From positions 198,891 to 262,890 of the forward strand of contig NZ_FOGI01000011.1 in assembly GCF_900111175.1 (NCBI RefSeq): a stretch of DNA of 64,000 nucleotides, in the 5' to 3' direction. The stretch comes from Actinokineospora terrae (GTDB lineage Bacteria > Actinomycetota > Actinomycetes > Mycobacteriales > Pseudonocardiaceae). Under the pieces are notes generated by a model. The model searched no databases. It was not told where the DNA came from and saw only the letters and a program-made list of their open reading frames with translations. Shown here piece by piece: positions 50,466 to 58,604 of the stretch (positions are counted from its first letter, which is position 1; every line of letters begins with the position of its first letter). The translations under genes and the position numbers were made by a program.

Positions 50466-52817
50466 ATGACCACAGCAATCCACCAGCGCATCGCCGAGGA
50501 GCTCGGGGTGCGCGAGCGGCAGGTGGCCGCCGCCGTCGAGCTGCTCGACGGGGGCTCGACCGTGCCGTTCATCGCCCGCTACCGCAAGGAGGTCACCGAG
50601 GCGCTCGACGACACCCAGCTGCGGACCCTGGAGGAGCGGCTGCGCTACCTGCGCGAGATGGAGGAGCGCCGCACGGCGATCCTCGACTCGATCCGCGAGC
50701 AGGGCAAGCTCGACGACGCGCTCACCGCGCAGATCATGGCGGCCGACTCGAAGGCGCGCCTGGAGGACATCTACCTGCCGTACAAGCCCAAGCGGCGGAC
50801 CAAGGCGCAGATCGCGCGCGAGGCCGGCTTGCAGCCGCTGGCCGACCAGCTGCTCGACGACCCCACGCACGACCCGCGCGAGGTGGCCGCCGGGTTCGTC
50901 GACGCGGACAAGGGCGTCGCGGACGCCGGGGCGGCGCTGGAGGGCGCGCGGGCGATCCTGGTCGAGCGGTTCGCCGAGGACGCGGACCTGATCGGTGAAC
51001 TGCGCGAGCGGATGTGGACGCGCGGGGTGCTGGTGTCCAAGGTCCGCGAGGGCAAGGAGGAGGACGGGGCGAAGTTCTCCGACTACTTCGACTTCTCCGA
51101 GCCGTTCGGGCGGCTGCCGTCGCACCGCGTGCTGGCGATGCTGCGCGGGGAGAAGGAAGAGGTCCTCGACCTGGCCCTGGAGCCGGACCCCGACGCGGAC
51201 CCGACCGCGATGCCGCCGGTGCGCAGCGACTACGAGATCCGGATCGCGGCCCGCTTCGGCGTGGCCGACCGGGGCCGCGCGGGCGACAAGTGGCTCTCGG
51301 ACACCGTGCGCTGGGCGTGGCGCACCCGGATCCTGGTGCACCTGGGCATCGACCTGCGCTCGCGGCTGCGGCAGAACGCCGAGGACGAGGCCGTCCGGGT
51401 GTTCGCCACCAACCTGCGCGACCTGCTGCTGGCCGCGCCAGCCGGGACCAGGGCCACGATGGGGCTGGACCCCGGTTTCCGCACCGGCGTCAAGGTGGCG
51501 GTGGTGGACGCGACCGGCAAGGTGGTCGCGACCGACGCGATCTTCCCGCACGTGCCGCAGCAGCGCTGGGACCAGTCGCTGGCCACGCTGGCGAAGCTGG
51601 CCGCCGAGCACCGGGTCGAGCTGATCGCGATCGGCAACGGCACCGCCTCGCGGGAGACCGACAAGCTCGCCGGTGAGCTGATCAAGAAGTTCCCCGAGCT
51701 GAAGCTGACCAAGGTCGTGGTGTCGGAGGCGGGCGCGTCGGTGTACTCGGCGTCGGCCTTCGCCTCGCAGGAGCTGCCGGGGATGGACGTGTCGCTGCGC
51801 GGCGCGGTGTCGATCGCCCGGCGGTTGCAGGACCCGCTGGCGGAGCTGGTGAAGATCGACCCGAAGTCCATCGGCGTCGGGCAGTACCAGCACGACCTGT
51901 CCGAGGTGAAGCTGTCCCGCTCGCTCGACGCAGTGGTCGAGGACTGCGTGAACGGCGTCGGCGTCGACGTGAACACCGCGTCCGCCCCGCTGCTGACCAG
52001 GGTGTCGGGCATCGGCGCGACGCTGGCCGAGAACATCGTGGCCCACCGCGACCAGCACGGCCCGTTCCGCACCAGGAAGGGCCTCAAGGACGTGGCCAGG
52101 CTCGGCGCGAAGGCGTTCGAGCAGTGCGCGGGCTTCCTGCGCATCCCCAGCGGCGACGACCCGCTCGACTCCTCCAGCGTGCACCCCGAGTCCTACCCGG
52201 TGGTCCGCCGCATCCTCGCCTCGACCGGCGGCGAACTGCCCACGCTGATCGGCAACACCGCGAAGCTGCGGTCACTGCGCCCCCAGGACTTCGTCGACGA
52301 CACCGTCGGCCTGCCCACCGTCACCGACATCATCGCCGAACTCGAGAAGCCCGGCCGCGACCCCCGTCCCGAGTTCAAAACCGCCACCTTCGCCGACGGC
52401 GTCGAGAAACTCGGCGACCTCCGCCCCGGCATGACCCTCGAAGGCGTGGTCACCAACGTCGCCGCCTTCGGCGCCTTCGTGGACATCGGCGTCCACCAAG
52501 ACGGCCTCGTCCACGTCTCCGCCCTCTCCCACAACTTCGTCAAAGACCCCCGCGAAGTAGTCAAGTCCGGCGACGTGGTCCGCGTCAAAGTCCTGGACAT
52601 CGACATCCCCCGCAAACGCATCTCCCTGACCCTCCGCCTGGACGACGACCTCCCCACCCCCGGCACCCCCACCCAACCCCGCCGAGGCGACAACAACCCC
52701 TCCCGCCCCCGCCCCGCCCGCACCAACCAACCCAACCCCCGCTCCCGCCAGTCCACCCCCCCACCCCCCACCGGCTCCCTAGCCGACGCCCTCCGCCGCG
52801 CCGGCTACAAAGACTAG
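50466..52817 (+). CDS. tex: Tex-family RNA-binding transcription accessory protein
   Basis: 783 residues, the family norm plus a tail. The N-terminal Tex helical domain has 'VPFIARYRKEVTEALDD' and 'RLEDIYLPYKPKRRTKAQIARE'. A YqgF/RNase H-like domain (about 325-450) has 'MGLDPGFRTGVKVAVVD' and 'IAIGNGTASRETDKL'. A helix-hairpin-helix region (about 500-550) has 'VNTASAPLLTRVSGIGATLAENIVAHR', and an S1 domain (about 655-725) has 'GVVTNVAAFGAFVDIGVHQDGLVHVS'. A Pro/Arg/Asn-rich tail follows. It binds nucleic acid and affects transcription and stress responses. The last 600 bases are unusually C-rich at third positions, unlike the first two thirds. Confidence 0.95.
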   Translation: MTTAIHQRIAEELGVRERQVAAAVELLDGGSTVPFIARYRKEVTEALDDTQLRTLEERLRYLREMEERRTAILDSIREQGKLDDALTAQIMAADSKARLEDIYLPYKPKRRTKAQIAREAGLQPLADQLLDDPTHDPREVAAGFVDADKGVADAGAALEGARAILVERFAEDADLIGELRERMWTRGVLVSKVREGKEEDGAKFSDYFDFSEPFGRLPSHRVLAMLRGEKEEVLDLALEPDPDADPTAMPPVRSDYEIRIAARFGVADRGRAGDKWLSDTVRWAWRTRILVHLGIDLRSRLRQNAEDEAVRVFATNLRDLLLAAPAGTRATMGLDPGFRTGVKVAVVDATGKVVATDAIFPHVPQQRWDQSLATLAKLAAEHRVELIAIGNGTASRETDKLAGELIKKFPELKLTKVVVSEAGASVYSASAFASQELPGMDVSLRGAVSIARRLQDPLAELVKIDPKSIGVGQYQHDLSEVKLSRSLDAVVEDCVNGVGVDVNTASAPLLTRVSGIGATLAENIVAHRDQHGPFRTRKGLKDVARLGAKAFEQCAGFLRIPSGDDPLDSSSVHPESYPVVRRILASTGGELPTLIGNTAKLRSLRPQDFVDDTVGLPTVTDIIAELEKPGRDPRPEFKTATFADGVEKLGDLRPGMTLEGVVTNVAAFGAFVDIGVHQDGLVHVSALSHNFVKDPREVVKSGDVVRVKVLDIDIPRKRISLTLRLDDDLPTPGTPTQPRRGDNNPSRPRPARTNQPNPRSRQSTPPPPTGSLADALRRAGYKD

Positions 52818-52861
52818 GCAGGGAGTAGAAGAAGGGAACGGTGGAAAGGGTCGGCCCCAAC

Positions 52862-52980
52862 CGGTAGGGACTGCGCGACTCGGTAAGGACTATGCGAAGT
52901 TGGCCAACCACACGCCCCTCTGAAACGTTGGCCGACAAGCGCCCCTCTACGACGTTGGCCCACCACGCGCTCCTCGGAGT
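52862..52980 (+). repeat. Short imperfect tandem repeats after tex
   Basis: Two units of CGGTA(G/A)GGACT(G/A)(C/T)GCGA type are followed by three units containing GTTGGCC (at 52899, 52927 and 52954; period 27-28 bp), each ending in a G-CCCCTCT-like part. They lead into the palindromic element. Confidence 0.7.
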
Positions 52981-52996
52981 CGCTGGTGCCAGGCTG

Positions 52997-53141
52997 GCTC
53001 GATGGGGCGGACTTGTTTTGTGTGGGGGGACGGCACCCGTAGCGTCGCTCACCGTGGCAGGGCCTGCTTGTGGGCCCCTGCTTTGTGGTTCTGCCCGGGT
53101 GTCGTAGGGGCCCCGCGCAAAACAAGTTCGCCCCATCGAGC
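52997..53141. repeat. 145-bp imperfect palindromic element upstream of lutC
   Basis: The 24-base arms GCTCGATGGGGCGG...TTTTG (52997-53020) and CAAAACAAGTTCGC...GAGC (53118-53141) are reverse complements with one mismatch. The complementarity continues inward (GGCACCCG with CGGGTGTC), and GCAGGG/CCCTGC stems form at the centre. It could fold as one large hairpin in RNA or as a cruciform. Possible readings are a bidirectional terminator, a structured lutC leader, or a small non-autonomous mobile element. Confidence 0.75.
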
Positions 53142-53250
53142 ACAGCTCGAAACTCGCGCCCAGGCCAATGCCGAAGGCGAGGCCCCATCCATCGACGCCG
53201 CAGGCGAGACCGAGAGCCGCAGAACCCCAACCAGCGACAAGGCGACCCCC

Positions 53251-53853
53251 ATGACCGCCCGCGACGAGATCCTCCGCCGTATCCAAGCAGCCCTCGGCAA
53301 CGACAGACACGACATCCACGTCCCCACCAACTACCGCACCCAAGCACCCAAAGGCACCGACATAGTCGAACTCTTCGCAAAAAGAGCCGCCGACTACCGC
53401 GCCGAAGTCCGTCGAATCACCCGCGACATAGCCGCCGAGGTGCGACAGGTAGTGGCCGAGCGAAAAATCACCACCATCGCCGTCCCGACAACCTTCCCCG
53501 AGCACTACCTGACCGACCTCAAAGCAGACATCAAACGAGACGACCCACCCCTCAGCGCCGCCGACCTCGACCACACCCAAGCAGTAATCACCGAATGCGC
53601 CACCGCCATAGCCGAAACCGGCACCATAATCCTCGGCGCCGACCAAGGCAGGCGAGCCCTCACCCTCCTCCCCGACACCCACATCTGCGTAGTCCACACC
53701 GACCGCATCGTGGGCACCGTCCCCGAGGCACCGGCAGTCCCCACCCCCGCCACCTGGATCAGCGGCCCCTCCGCCACCAGCGACATCGAGCTGCACCGCG
53801 TCGAAGGCGTCCACGGCCCCAGGACCCTCATCGTGCTGCTGGCAGCCCCATGA
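53251..53853 (+). CDS. lutC: Lactate utilisation protein LutC
   Basis: 200 residues. LutC/YkgG-type domain: 'AVPTTFPEHYL', 'TECATAIAETGTIILGADQGRRALTLLPDTHICVV' and 'WISGPSATSDIELHRVEGVHGPRTLIVLL', the last being the family's C-terminal signature. ATG 53251 follows GGCGACCCCC without a strong ribosome-binding site. The frame stays open upstream through the palindrome but without coding character. Codon use differs from lutAB: AAA, ATA, GCA and AGA codons are frequent. It is separated from lutAB by tex and lies on the opposite strand. Confidence 0.92.
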   Translation: MTARDEILRRIQAALGNDRHDIHVPTNYRTQAPKGTDIVELFAKRAADYRAEVRRITRDIAAEVRQVVAERKITTIAVPTTFPEHYLTDLKADIKRDDPPLSAADLDHTQAVITECATAIAETGTIILGADQGRRALTLLPDTHICVVHTDRIVGTVPEAPAVPTPATWISGPSATSDIELHRVEGVHGPRTLIVLLAAP

Positions 53854-54145
53854 GCACCGAACCCCACCGGGTGCAACGTCGCGCGCCCACCACACCCACC
53901 GCGGGTTCGTGAACCGCTGACGTGACTGGGTGTCGCACTGTCCACAGTGGTGGGACGGCGCTACTCGTCCAATGTGGTCGGAACCGGCGTGGACGCAGAC
54001 GGTCCGTCATCATCGGAGCTCGGGCCGTAGCTCGATGGTATGGGGGTCATACCCGGAATGGTGGTCTGTGCGGCTGCCCATTGGCGCGGTGGCGGCGGCA
54101 CGCCCACGATCGGATGGGGGATACCGCCATCCGATTGGAGGATCT
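53854..54145. promoter_or_regulatory. Leader region of the vWA protein gene
   Basis: 292 bases. GGTATG-GGGGT-CATACC (54037-54053) and ATCGGATGG/CCATCCGAT with a 9-nt loop (54109-54135) are consecutive hairpins, the second ending directly before the ribosome-binding site GGAGG at 54137. A GGTTC-GT-GAACC palindrome lies at 53904-53915. Translational control of the downstream gene is plausible. Confidence 0.5.
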
Positions 54146-56053
54146 GTGCGCACACTGCGGAAACCGCTCGCGCTCGCTGTCGTCGTCGCCACGGTGACCA
54201 CAGGGCTCGCCGCCGTCCCGGCCACCGCGGCGCCACCGGGCGTCACACCCTCCGTTGTGGACGTCGTGCTCACCCCGGGCGGGTCGACGACCATCGCCAA
54301 GGCGGTGACCACCCCGTCCATCCCGGTCAACCCCGACGTCGTGTTCCTCGCCGACACCACCGGCAGCATGACCGCGGCGATCGCCAACGTGCGGTCCAAT
54401 ATCGGCAGCCTGGCAGGCACGATCCTCACCGAGCAGCCCACCGCCCGGTTCGGCGTCGCCGAGTACAAGGACATCAAGGACACCATCCCGTACCGGGTCA
54501 ACCTCCAGCCGACCGCCGACATCGCGGCCGTGCAGGCGGCGACCACGCAGTGGGTGGCGGCCGGCGGCGGTGACTTCCCCGAGGACAACATCAACGCCCT
54601 GTACCGGATGGCCACCGGCGACGTGAACTTCCGCGTCGGCGGCGCCCGGGTGATCGCCATGTTCGGTGACGCCCCCTCGCACGACCCCAGCGGCGGCCAC
54701 ACCCTCGACGAGGCGATCGCGGCGCTGCAGGCGGCGAACGTGCGCGTGATCGCGGTCAACTCCTCCGGTCTCGACAGCAAGAAGCAGGCCACCGCCCTGG
54801 TCAACGCCACCGGTGGGGTGCTGATCAACAACGTGGCCTCCAGCGCCGTCCCGCAGGCCATCCTCGACGGGCTGCACGGCATCAGGGTGACGGTCAGCCC
54901 GACCGTGCAGACCTGCGCGCCGGAGTTGACCGTCAGCGCGACCCCGGTCACCTCGGCCACCGCGGCCAGCGGCCAGGTCGTCGCCTTCACCGAGACCATC
55001 ACGGTGAGCCCGAGCGCGGCCCCCGGCAACTACAGCTGCGTGGTCGACTACCTGGTCGACGGCGTGTCGCTCGGCTACACCCAGTCCACCACGGTCCGGG
55101 TGCTCGGGCTGTCGATCAACGACATCACCGTGCAGGAGCCGCGGGTGCTCGGTTCCGGCTCCGCGGTGTTCGCGGTGACCCTCAACGCCGCCTCGCCGTC
55201 GCCGGTCACCGTCAACTACGCGACCACCGCGCTCACCGCGACCGCGGGTGTCGACTTCACCCCGGTGTCGGGCACGGTGACCTTCGCCCCGGGTGAGACG
55301 TCGAAGACGGTCACCGTCCCGCTGATCGGTGACCTGCTCGACGAGGTGTCCGAGACGTTCCGGGTGACGCTGTCCGGCGCGACGGGGGCGGGGATCGTCA
55401 AGGCGGTCGGCACCGCGACCATCCTCGACGGCAACCGCAACGGCAGCTACACCTGCCAGGCGACCGCCGCCAAGCTGGTCGCGCTCGGCGTGGTCGGCGC
55501 GACGGCCGCCGTGGCGAACACGGCCAACGACCCGTGCGCCGAGGCCACCGCGACCCTGATCAACGCCTCGCTGCCCAGCGGCATCCTGACGGTGATCACC
55601 GGCGACGTCAGCAGCACCACGAACCTCACCCCGGACGACCAGTCGGTCCTCCCGGTGGCCGGTGACAGCGTGGTGTCGACCGCTGATGTCAGCAGCACCA
55701 CGATCACCCTGCTCGGTCTCGCCAACATCCAGGTCGGCGCGGTCACCGCGTCGGCGGGCTACACCTGCACCGCTGGCCCCGGTGGTGTGCTGACCCCGGT
55801 GTTCAGCGCGTCGTCGAACGTGGCGTCGCTGCGGGTCAACGGCCTCAACGTCGCCGTCGGCAGCGGCACGCTGGTCATCCCGCTGGTGGTCGGCCAGTTG
55901 CGGATCAACGCCACCACCGTCGACGCCAACGGCCAGTACACCCGGCAGGCCTTCGCCCTGGACACCTCGGTGGCCACGGTCGTGCTCGGTGAGGCCAAGG
56001 TCGGCCTGAAGGGCACCGCGCTCAACCCGACCGCGAACCCCTGCGTCGCCTGA
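54146..56053 (+). CDS. Secreted vWA and Calx-beta protein
   Basis: 635 residues from GTG 54146, with a signal peptide cleaved near 'ATAAPPG' (about residue 30). The vWA domain (about 65-250) has a MIDAS-like 'DVVFLADTTGSMTAAIANV' (D-x-T-x-S form) and 'RVIAMFGDAPSHDPSGGHTLDEAIAAL'. A beta domain with Cys ('TCAPELTVSATPV', 'YSCVVDYLVDG') follows, then a Calx-beta domain (about 350-440, 'AGVDFTPVSGTVTFAPGETSKTVTVPLIGD'). A C-terminal 190 residues with a choice-of-anchor-like pattern end in PCVA. There is no sorting signal. Probably an extracellular adhesion or metal-dependent binding protein. Confidence 0.85.
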   Translation: MRTLRKPLALAVVVATVTTGLAAVPATAAPPGVTPSVVDVVLTPGGSTTIAKAVTTPSIPVNPDVVFLADTTGSMTAAIANVRSNIGSLAGTILTEQPTARFGVAEYKDIKDTIPYRVNLQPTADIAAVQAATTQWVAAGGGDFPEDNINALYRMATGDVNFRVGGARVIAMFGDAPSHDPSGGHTLDEAIAALQAANVRVIAVNSSGLDSKKQATALVNATGGVLINNVASSAVPQAILDGLHGIRVTVSPTVQTCAPELTVSATPVTSATAASGQVVAFTETITVSPSAAPGNYSCVVDYLVDGVSLGYTQSTTVRVLGLSINDITVQEPRVLGSGSAVFAVTLNAASPSPVTVNYATTALTATAGVDFTPVSGTVTFAPGETSKTVTVPLIGDLLDEVSETFRVTLSGATGAGIVKAVGTATILDGNRNGSYTCQATAAKLVALGVVGATAAVANTANDPCAEATATLINASLPSGILTVITGDVSSTTNLTPDDQSVLPVAGDSVVSTADVSSTTITLLGLANIQVGAVTASAGYTCTAGPGGVLTPVFSASSNVASLRVNGLNVAVGSGTLVIPLVVGQLRINATTVDANGQYTRQAFALDTSVATVVLGEAKVGLKGTALNPTANPCVA

Positions 56054-56081
56054 TGGTCCGGTAGTGGTGGTCCGGTAGTGG

Positions 56082-56120
56082 GGAAAGGCCCCGTCCCGAG
56101 TCCCGGGACGGGGCCTTTCC
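56082..56120. terminator. Bidirectional terminator between vWA gene and cspA
   Basis: A 17-bp perfect stem (GGAAAGGCCCCGTCCCG with its complement at 56104-56120) and a 5-nt loop. It has AAA on one side and TTT on the other, so it can serve both convergent genes. Confidence 0.88.
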
Positions 56121-56133
56121 GCTTCGTGTTCGA

Positions 56134-56337
56134 TCAGACCGCGGTCACGCCGGTCGCCTGCGGGCCCTTCGAGCCCTGGCCGACCTCGTAGCGCACCTTC
56201 TGGTTCTCCTCCAGCGTCCGGAAACCGGCCGTCTGAATCTCCGAGTAGTGCACGAACACGTCAGCGCCGCCGTCGTCGGGGGCGATGAAGCCGTACCCCT
56301 TCTCCGAGTTGAACCACTTGACGGTGCCCTGGGCCAT
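56134..56337 (-). CDS. cspA: Cold-shock protein
   Basis: 67 residues, the classic size. RNP1 'KGYGFIAP' and RNP2 'VFVHYSEI' are intact, with 'GTVKWFNSEKG' at the N-terminus and 'VRYEVGQGSKGPQA' at the C-terminus. It is a single-stranded RNA/DNA-binding chaperone of translation and transcription. About 160 bases of leader separate it from the upstream gene, as expected for Csp mRNAs. It ends at the bidirectional terminator. Confidence 0.97.
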   Translation of the reverse strand: MAQGTVKWFNSEKGYGFIAPDDGGADVFVHYSEIQTAGFRTLEENQKVRYEVGQGSKGPQATGVTAV

Positions 56338-56498
56338 GCTTGTCTCCTAGCCGTCCTGCTGGAGGGTGACCGCTGGTGCGGACATCCCAGCCGCCCACCC
56401 GTCCCCGACGTCCCAGGCGGGCGTCACGGGGGCGATGCGAGCGACCACAGCCAGTCAACCACAACAGACCGACAACGGGGAGGAACCCGCGCTGGGTC

Positions 56499-56888
56499 TT
56501 ACTTCCGCCCGCGCGAGCGCCCCGCGGCCAGCGCCGACAGCGCGCACAGCCCGGCCCAGATCCCGGCCACCAGCGCGGACTTGCGGCGCGCGTCGGCGTC
56601 GGGCAGCCCGGTGCCGAACCCGACCGCGTCGGCGATGTCGGCGCTCACCCGCACCGCGATGGCCGTGCGCAGCGCCGTTCCCGCGGGGGCGACCGCCATC
56701 GCCAGCCCGGTGGCCACGTCCCTGACGCCGATGCTCCTGGTCAGCACCGCCACCCCGCGCGCGGGTTCGCCGGTCAGCGTCACCAGTCCGGTCGGCTTGG
56801 CCATCAGCGCCGGTCGGATCGTGACGGCGGCGCCGTAGGCGGCGGTGGCGAGCCCGAGGGCGCGCGGGATCCAGGTCAGCTTGGCCAT
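56499..56888 (-). CDS. DUF4267-like small membrane protein
   Basis: 129 residues with about four hydrophobic segments. 'ALGLATAAYGAAVTIRPALMAKPTGL', 'RSIGVRDVATGLAM', 'RVSADIADAVGFGTGLPD' and a final helix followed by 'RSRGRK' match the general pattern of DUF4267/DUF4149-type proteins. It starts 9 bases downstream of the TetR gene's stop and may be in its operon. Function unknown. Confidence 0.75.
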   Translation of the reverse strand: MAKLTWIPRALGLATAAYGAAVTIRPALMAKPTGLVTLTGEPARGVAVLTRSIGVRDVATGLAMAVAPAGTALRTAIAVRVSADIADAVGFGTGLPDADARRKSALVAGIWAGLCALSALAAGRSRGRK

Positions 56889-56897
56889 GCCCGCAGG

Positions 56898-57470
56898 TTA
56901 CCGAGGTGGGTCGCCCAGCACCCCTCGGAGCGCCTCGGCGAACGAGCGCCGGAAACCCTCGGCGTCGAGCGGGACGGCGCCCGCGCCCGCGATCCGGTCG
57001 AAGATCATCCCGTCCAGGAACGCGACCAGGGCGCGCCCCTGCCGGTCCGGGTCGGTCGCGCCCGCCGCCGTGAGCAGCGCCGAGGCCAGCACCCGGTACC
57101 GCTCGCCGACCGCGACCAGCGTCGCCCGCAGTTCGGGCCGCCGGGTCGCCTCCAGCGACAGTTCGTACCTGGCGACCATCCGCGCCCGGTGCACCGTCAC
57201 CGAGCGCTCGGCCATGCCCGCCATCACGTCGGCGAGGCGGTCGGCGGAGATCCGCTCCGGCAGCGGGGTCACCGCGGCCAGTTCGTCGGCGTCGAGGTCG
57301 GCGAGTCGCTCGACGGTGGCGGCCAGCAGCGCGTGCCGGGTGCGGAAGTAGTACGAGCACGAGCCCTCGGGCAGCCCGGCGGCCCGGTCGACCGCGCGGT
57401 GGGTCAGCCCGCGCAGCCCCTCGGCGGCGAGTGTGGCGATCGCCGCGTCCGCGATCTCGTGGGTGCGCAC
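56898..57470 (-). CDS. TetR-family regulator
   Basis: 190 residues from GTG 57470. N-terminal helix-turn-helix: 'IADAAIATLAAEGLRGLTHRAVDRAAGLPEGSCSYYFRTRHALLAATVERL'. The C-terminal ligand domain has 'RMVARYELSLEATRRPELRATL' and 'ALVAFLDGMIFDRI'. Two palindromes between this gene and the divergent FAD monooxygenase are the probable operator; the first covers the TetR start codon, so autorepression is likely. The long in-frame extension upstream is antisense to the monooxygenase and not real. Confidence 0.92.
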   Translation of the reverse strand: MRTHEIADAAIATLAAEGLRGLTHRAVDRAAGLPEGSCSYYFRTRHALLAATVERLADLDADELAAVTPLPERISADRLADVMAGMAERSVTVHRARMVARYELSLEATRRPELRATLVAVGERYRVLASALLTAAGATDPDRQGRALVAFLDGMIFDRIAGAGAVPLDAEGFRRSFAEALRGVLGDPPR

Positions 57471-57503
57471 TCTACGAGTGTAGAGTGCTCTACAGGTGTA
57501 GAG
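57469..57503. promoter_or_regulatory. Double TetR operator
   Basis: ACTCTAC-GAGT-GTAGAGT (57469-57486) and CTCTAC-AGGT-GTAGAG (57488-57503) are two near-identical palindromes with centres 18 bp apart, between the divergent tetR and monooxygenase genes. Confidence 0.85.
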
Positions 57504-57519
57504 GGCGACTGGAGGAGAC

Positions 57520-58590
57520 ATGCGCACAGCGGCGGTGGTCGGCGGCGGGATCGCGGGCCTGGCGACGGCGATCGGGCTCGGCGAGCGGGGCTGGCGGGTG
57601 TCGGTGTTCGAGCAGGCGGCCGGGTTCGCCGAGGTCGGGGCCGGGATCTCGCTGTGGCGCAACGCCCTGCGGGCCCTCGACGCGCTCGGCGTCGGCGACC
57701 GGGTGCGGGCCAGGGGCGCCAATCCGGGTAACGGTGGCCTGCGGGACAAGCGCGGCCGGTGGCTGGCGGCGTCCTCGGCGGCCGACCTGGTGATGATCCA
57801 CCGCGCCGACCTGCTCGAAGTCCTGCTCGGCGCCGTCCAGCCCGAGGTGCTGCGGCCAGGCACCCCGGTTGACCGGCTGGCGGTCGTGGACGGCAAACCG
57901 GTCGTCAACGGGGAACGGTTCGACCTGCTCGTGGGCGCTGACGGCCTCCACAGCACCGTCCGCGCTACCTTCTGGCCGGACGCCAAGCCGCCGCGCCCCG
58001 CCGGGCACACCGCGTGGCGCATGGTCCTGCCCGCCAAGGGAGTCACACCTAGCGAGACCTGGGGTGACAGGCAGGTCTTCGGCATCTTCCCCATGAGCGC
58101 CGACAGGGTCTACGCCTATGCAGCCGCGGTAGCTCCACCGAACACCGTCTTCCCTGAAGGGGACCTCGCCGAACTACGACGCCGCTTCGCGGACTGGCAC
58201 GACCCGATCCCCAGCCTCGTCAATGCCGCCGAGACCGTGCTGCGCCACGACCTCTACTACTTGCCGGACCTGTCGACCTATGTTCGCGGCCCGGTCGCCC
58301 TCGTCGGCGACGCCGCTCATGCCATGACGCCCAACATGGGCCAAGGCGGCTGCCAGGCACTAGAGGACGCGGTGACCCTCGCGGCCACAGTCGACGACCT
58401 CGCCCACTACGACGCCCTGCGCAGGCCGCGTTCGCAGCGCATCGCCCACCGCTCGCGCAGCACCGGCAAGTTCGTCCACAGCGGCGCTCCCTGGCGCGAC
58501 ACCCTGGTCCGGTTGCTGCCGTCGAGCCTGGCCACCAAGGCCGTCGACCGGGCACTCGACTGGTACCCGCCGGTCACCACCCCGGCTTGA
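57520..58590 (+). CDS. FAD-dependent monooxygenase
   Basis: 356 residues. The FAD-binding GxGxxG is 'VVGGGIAGLATAIGL' at 6-20, 'DLLVGADGLHSTVR' is the DG motif near 145, and 'GPVALVGDAAHAMTPNMGQGGCQALEDAVTL' is the GD motif near 260, as in group A flavin monooxygenases (PHBH/UbiH type). GGAGGAG precedes ATG 57520. The divergent TetR and its double operator suggest induction by the substrate or a related compound, perhaps in detoxification or drug inactivation (inference). Confidence 0.93.
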   Translation: MRTAAVVGGGIAGLATAIGLGERGWRVSVFEQAAGFAEVGAGISLWRNALRALDALGVGDRVRARGANPGNGGLRDKRGRWLAASSAADLVMIHRADLLEVLLGAVQPEVLRPGTPVDRLAVVDGKPVVNGERFDLLVGADGLHSTVRATFWPDAKPPRPAGHTAWRMVLPAKGVTPSETWGDRQVFGIFPMSADRVYAYAAAVAPPNTVFPEGDLAELRRRFADWHDPIPSLVNAAETVLRHDLYYLPDLSTYVRGPVALVGDAAHAMTPNMGQGGCQALEDAVTLAATVDDLAHYDALRRPRSQRIAHRSRSTGKFVHSGAPWRDTLVRLLPSSLATKAVDRALDWYPPVTTPA

Positions 58591-58604
58591 GGGAAGATCG
58601 TGGG

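Noticed and set aside
53002..53250. N-terminal extension of LutC through the palindrome
   Set aside because: The frame is open but lacks conservation-like composition, and the LutC domain begins normally at ATG 53251.
54020..54060. GTAGCTCGATGGT stretch resembling a tRNA D-arm
   Set aside because: No acceptor stem, no T-arm (GGTTCGA-type) at the right distance and no CCA; better explained as part of the leader hairpins.
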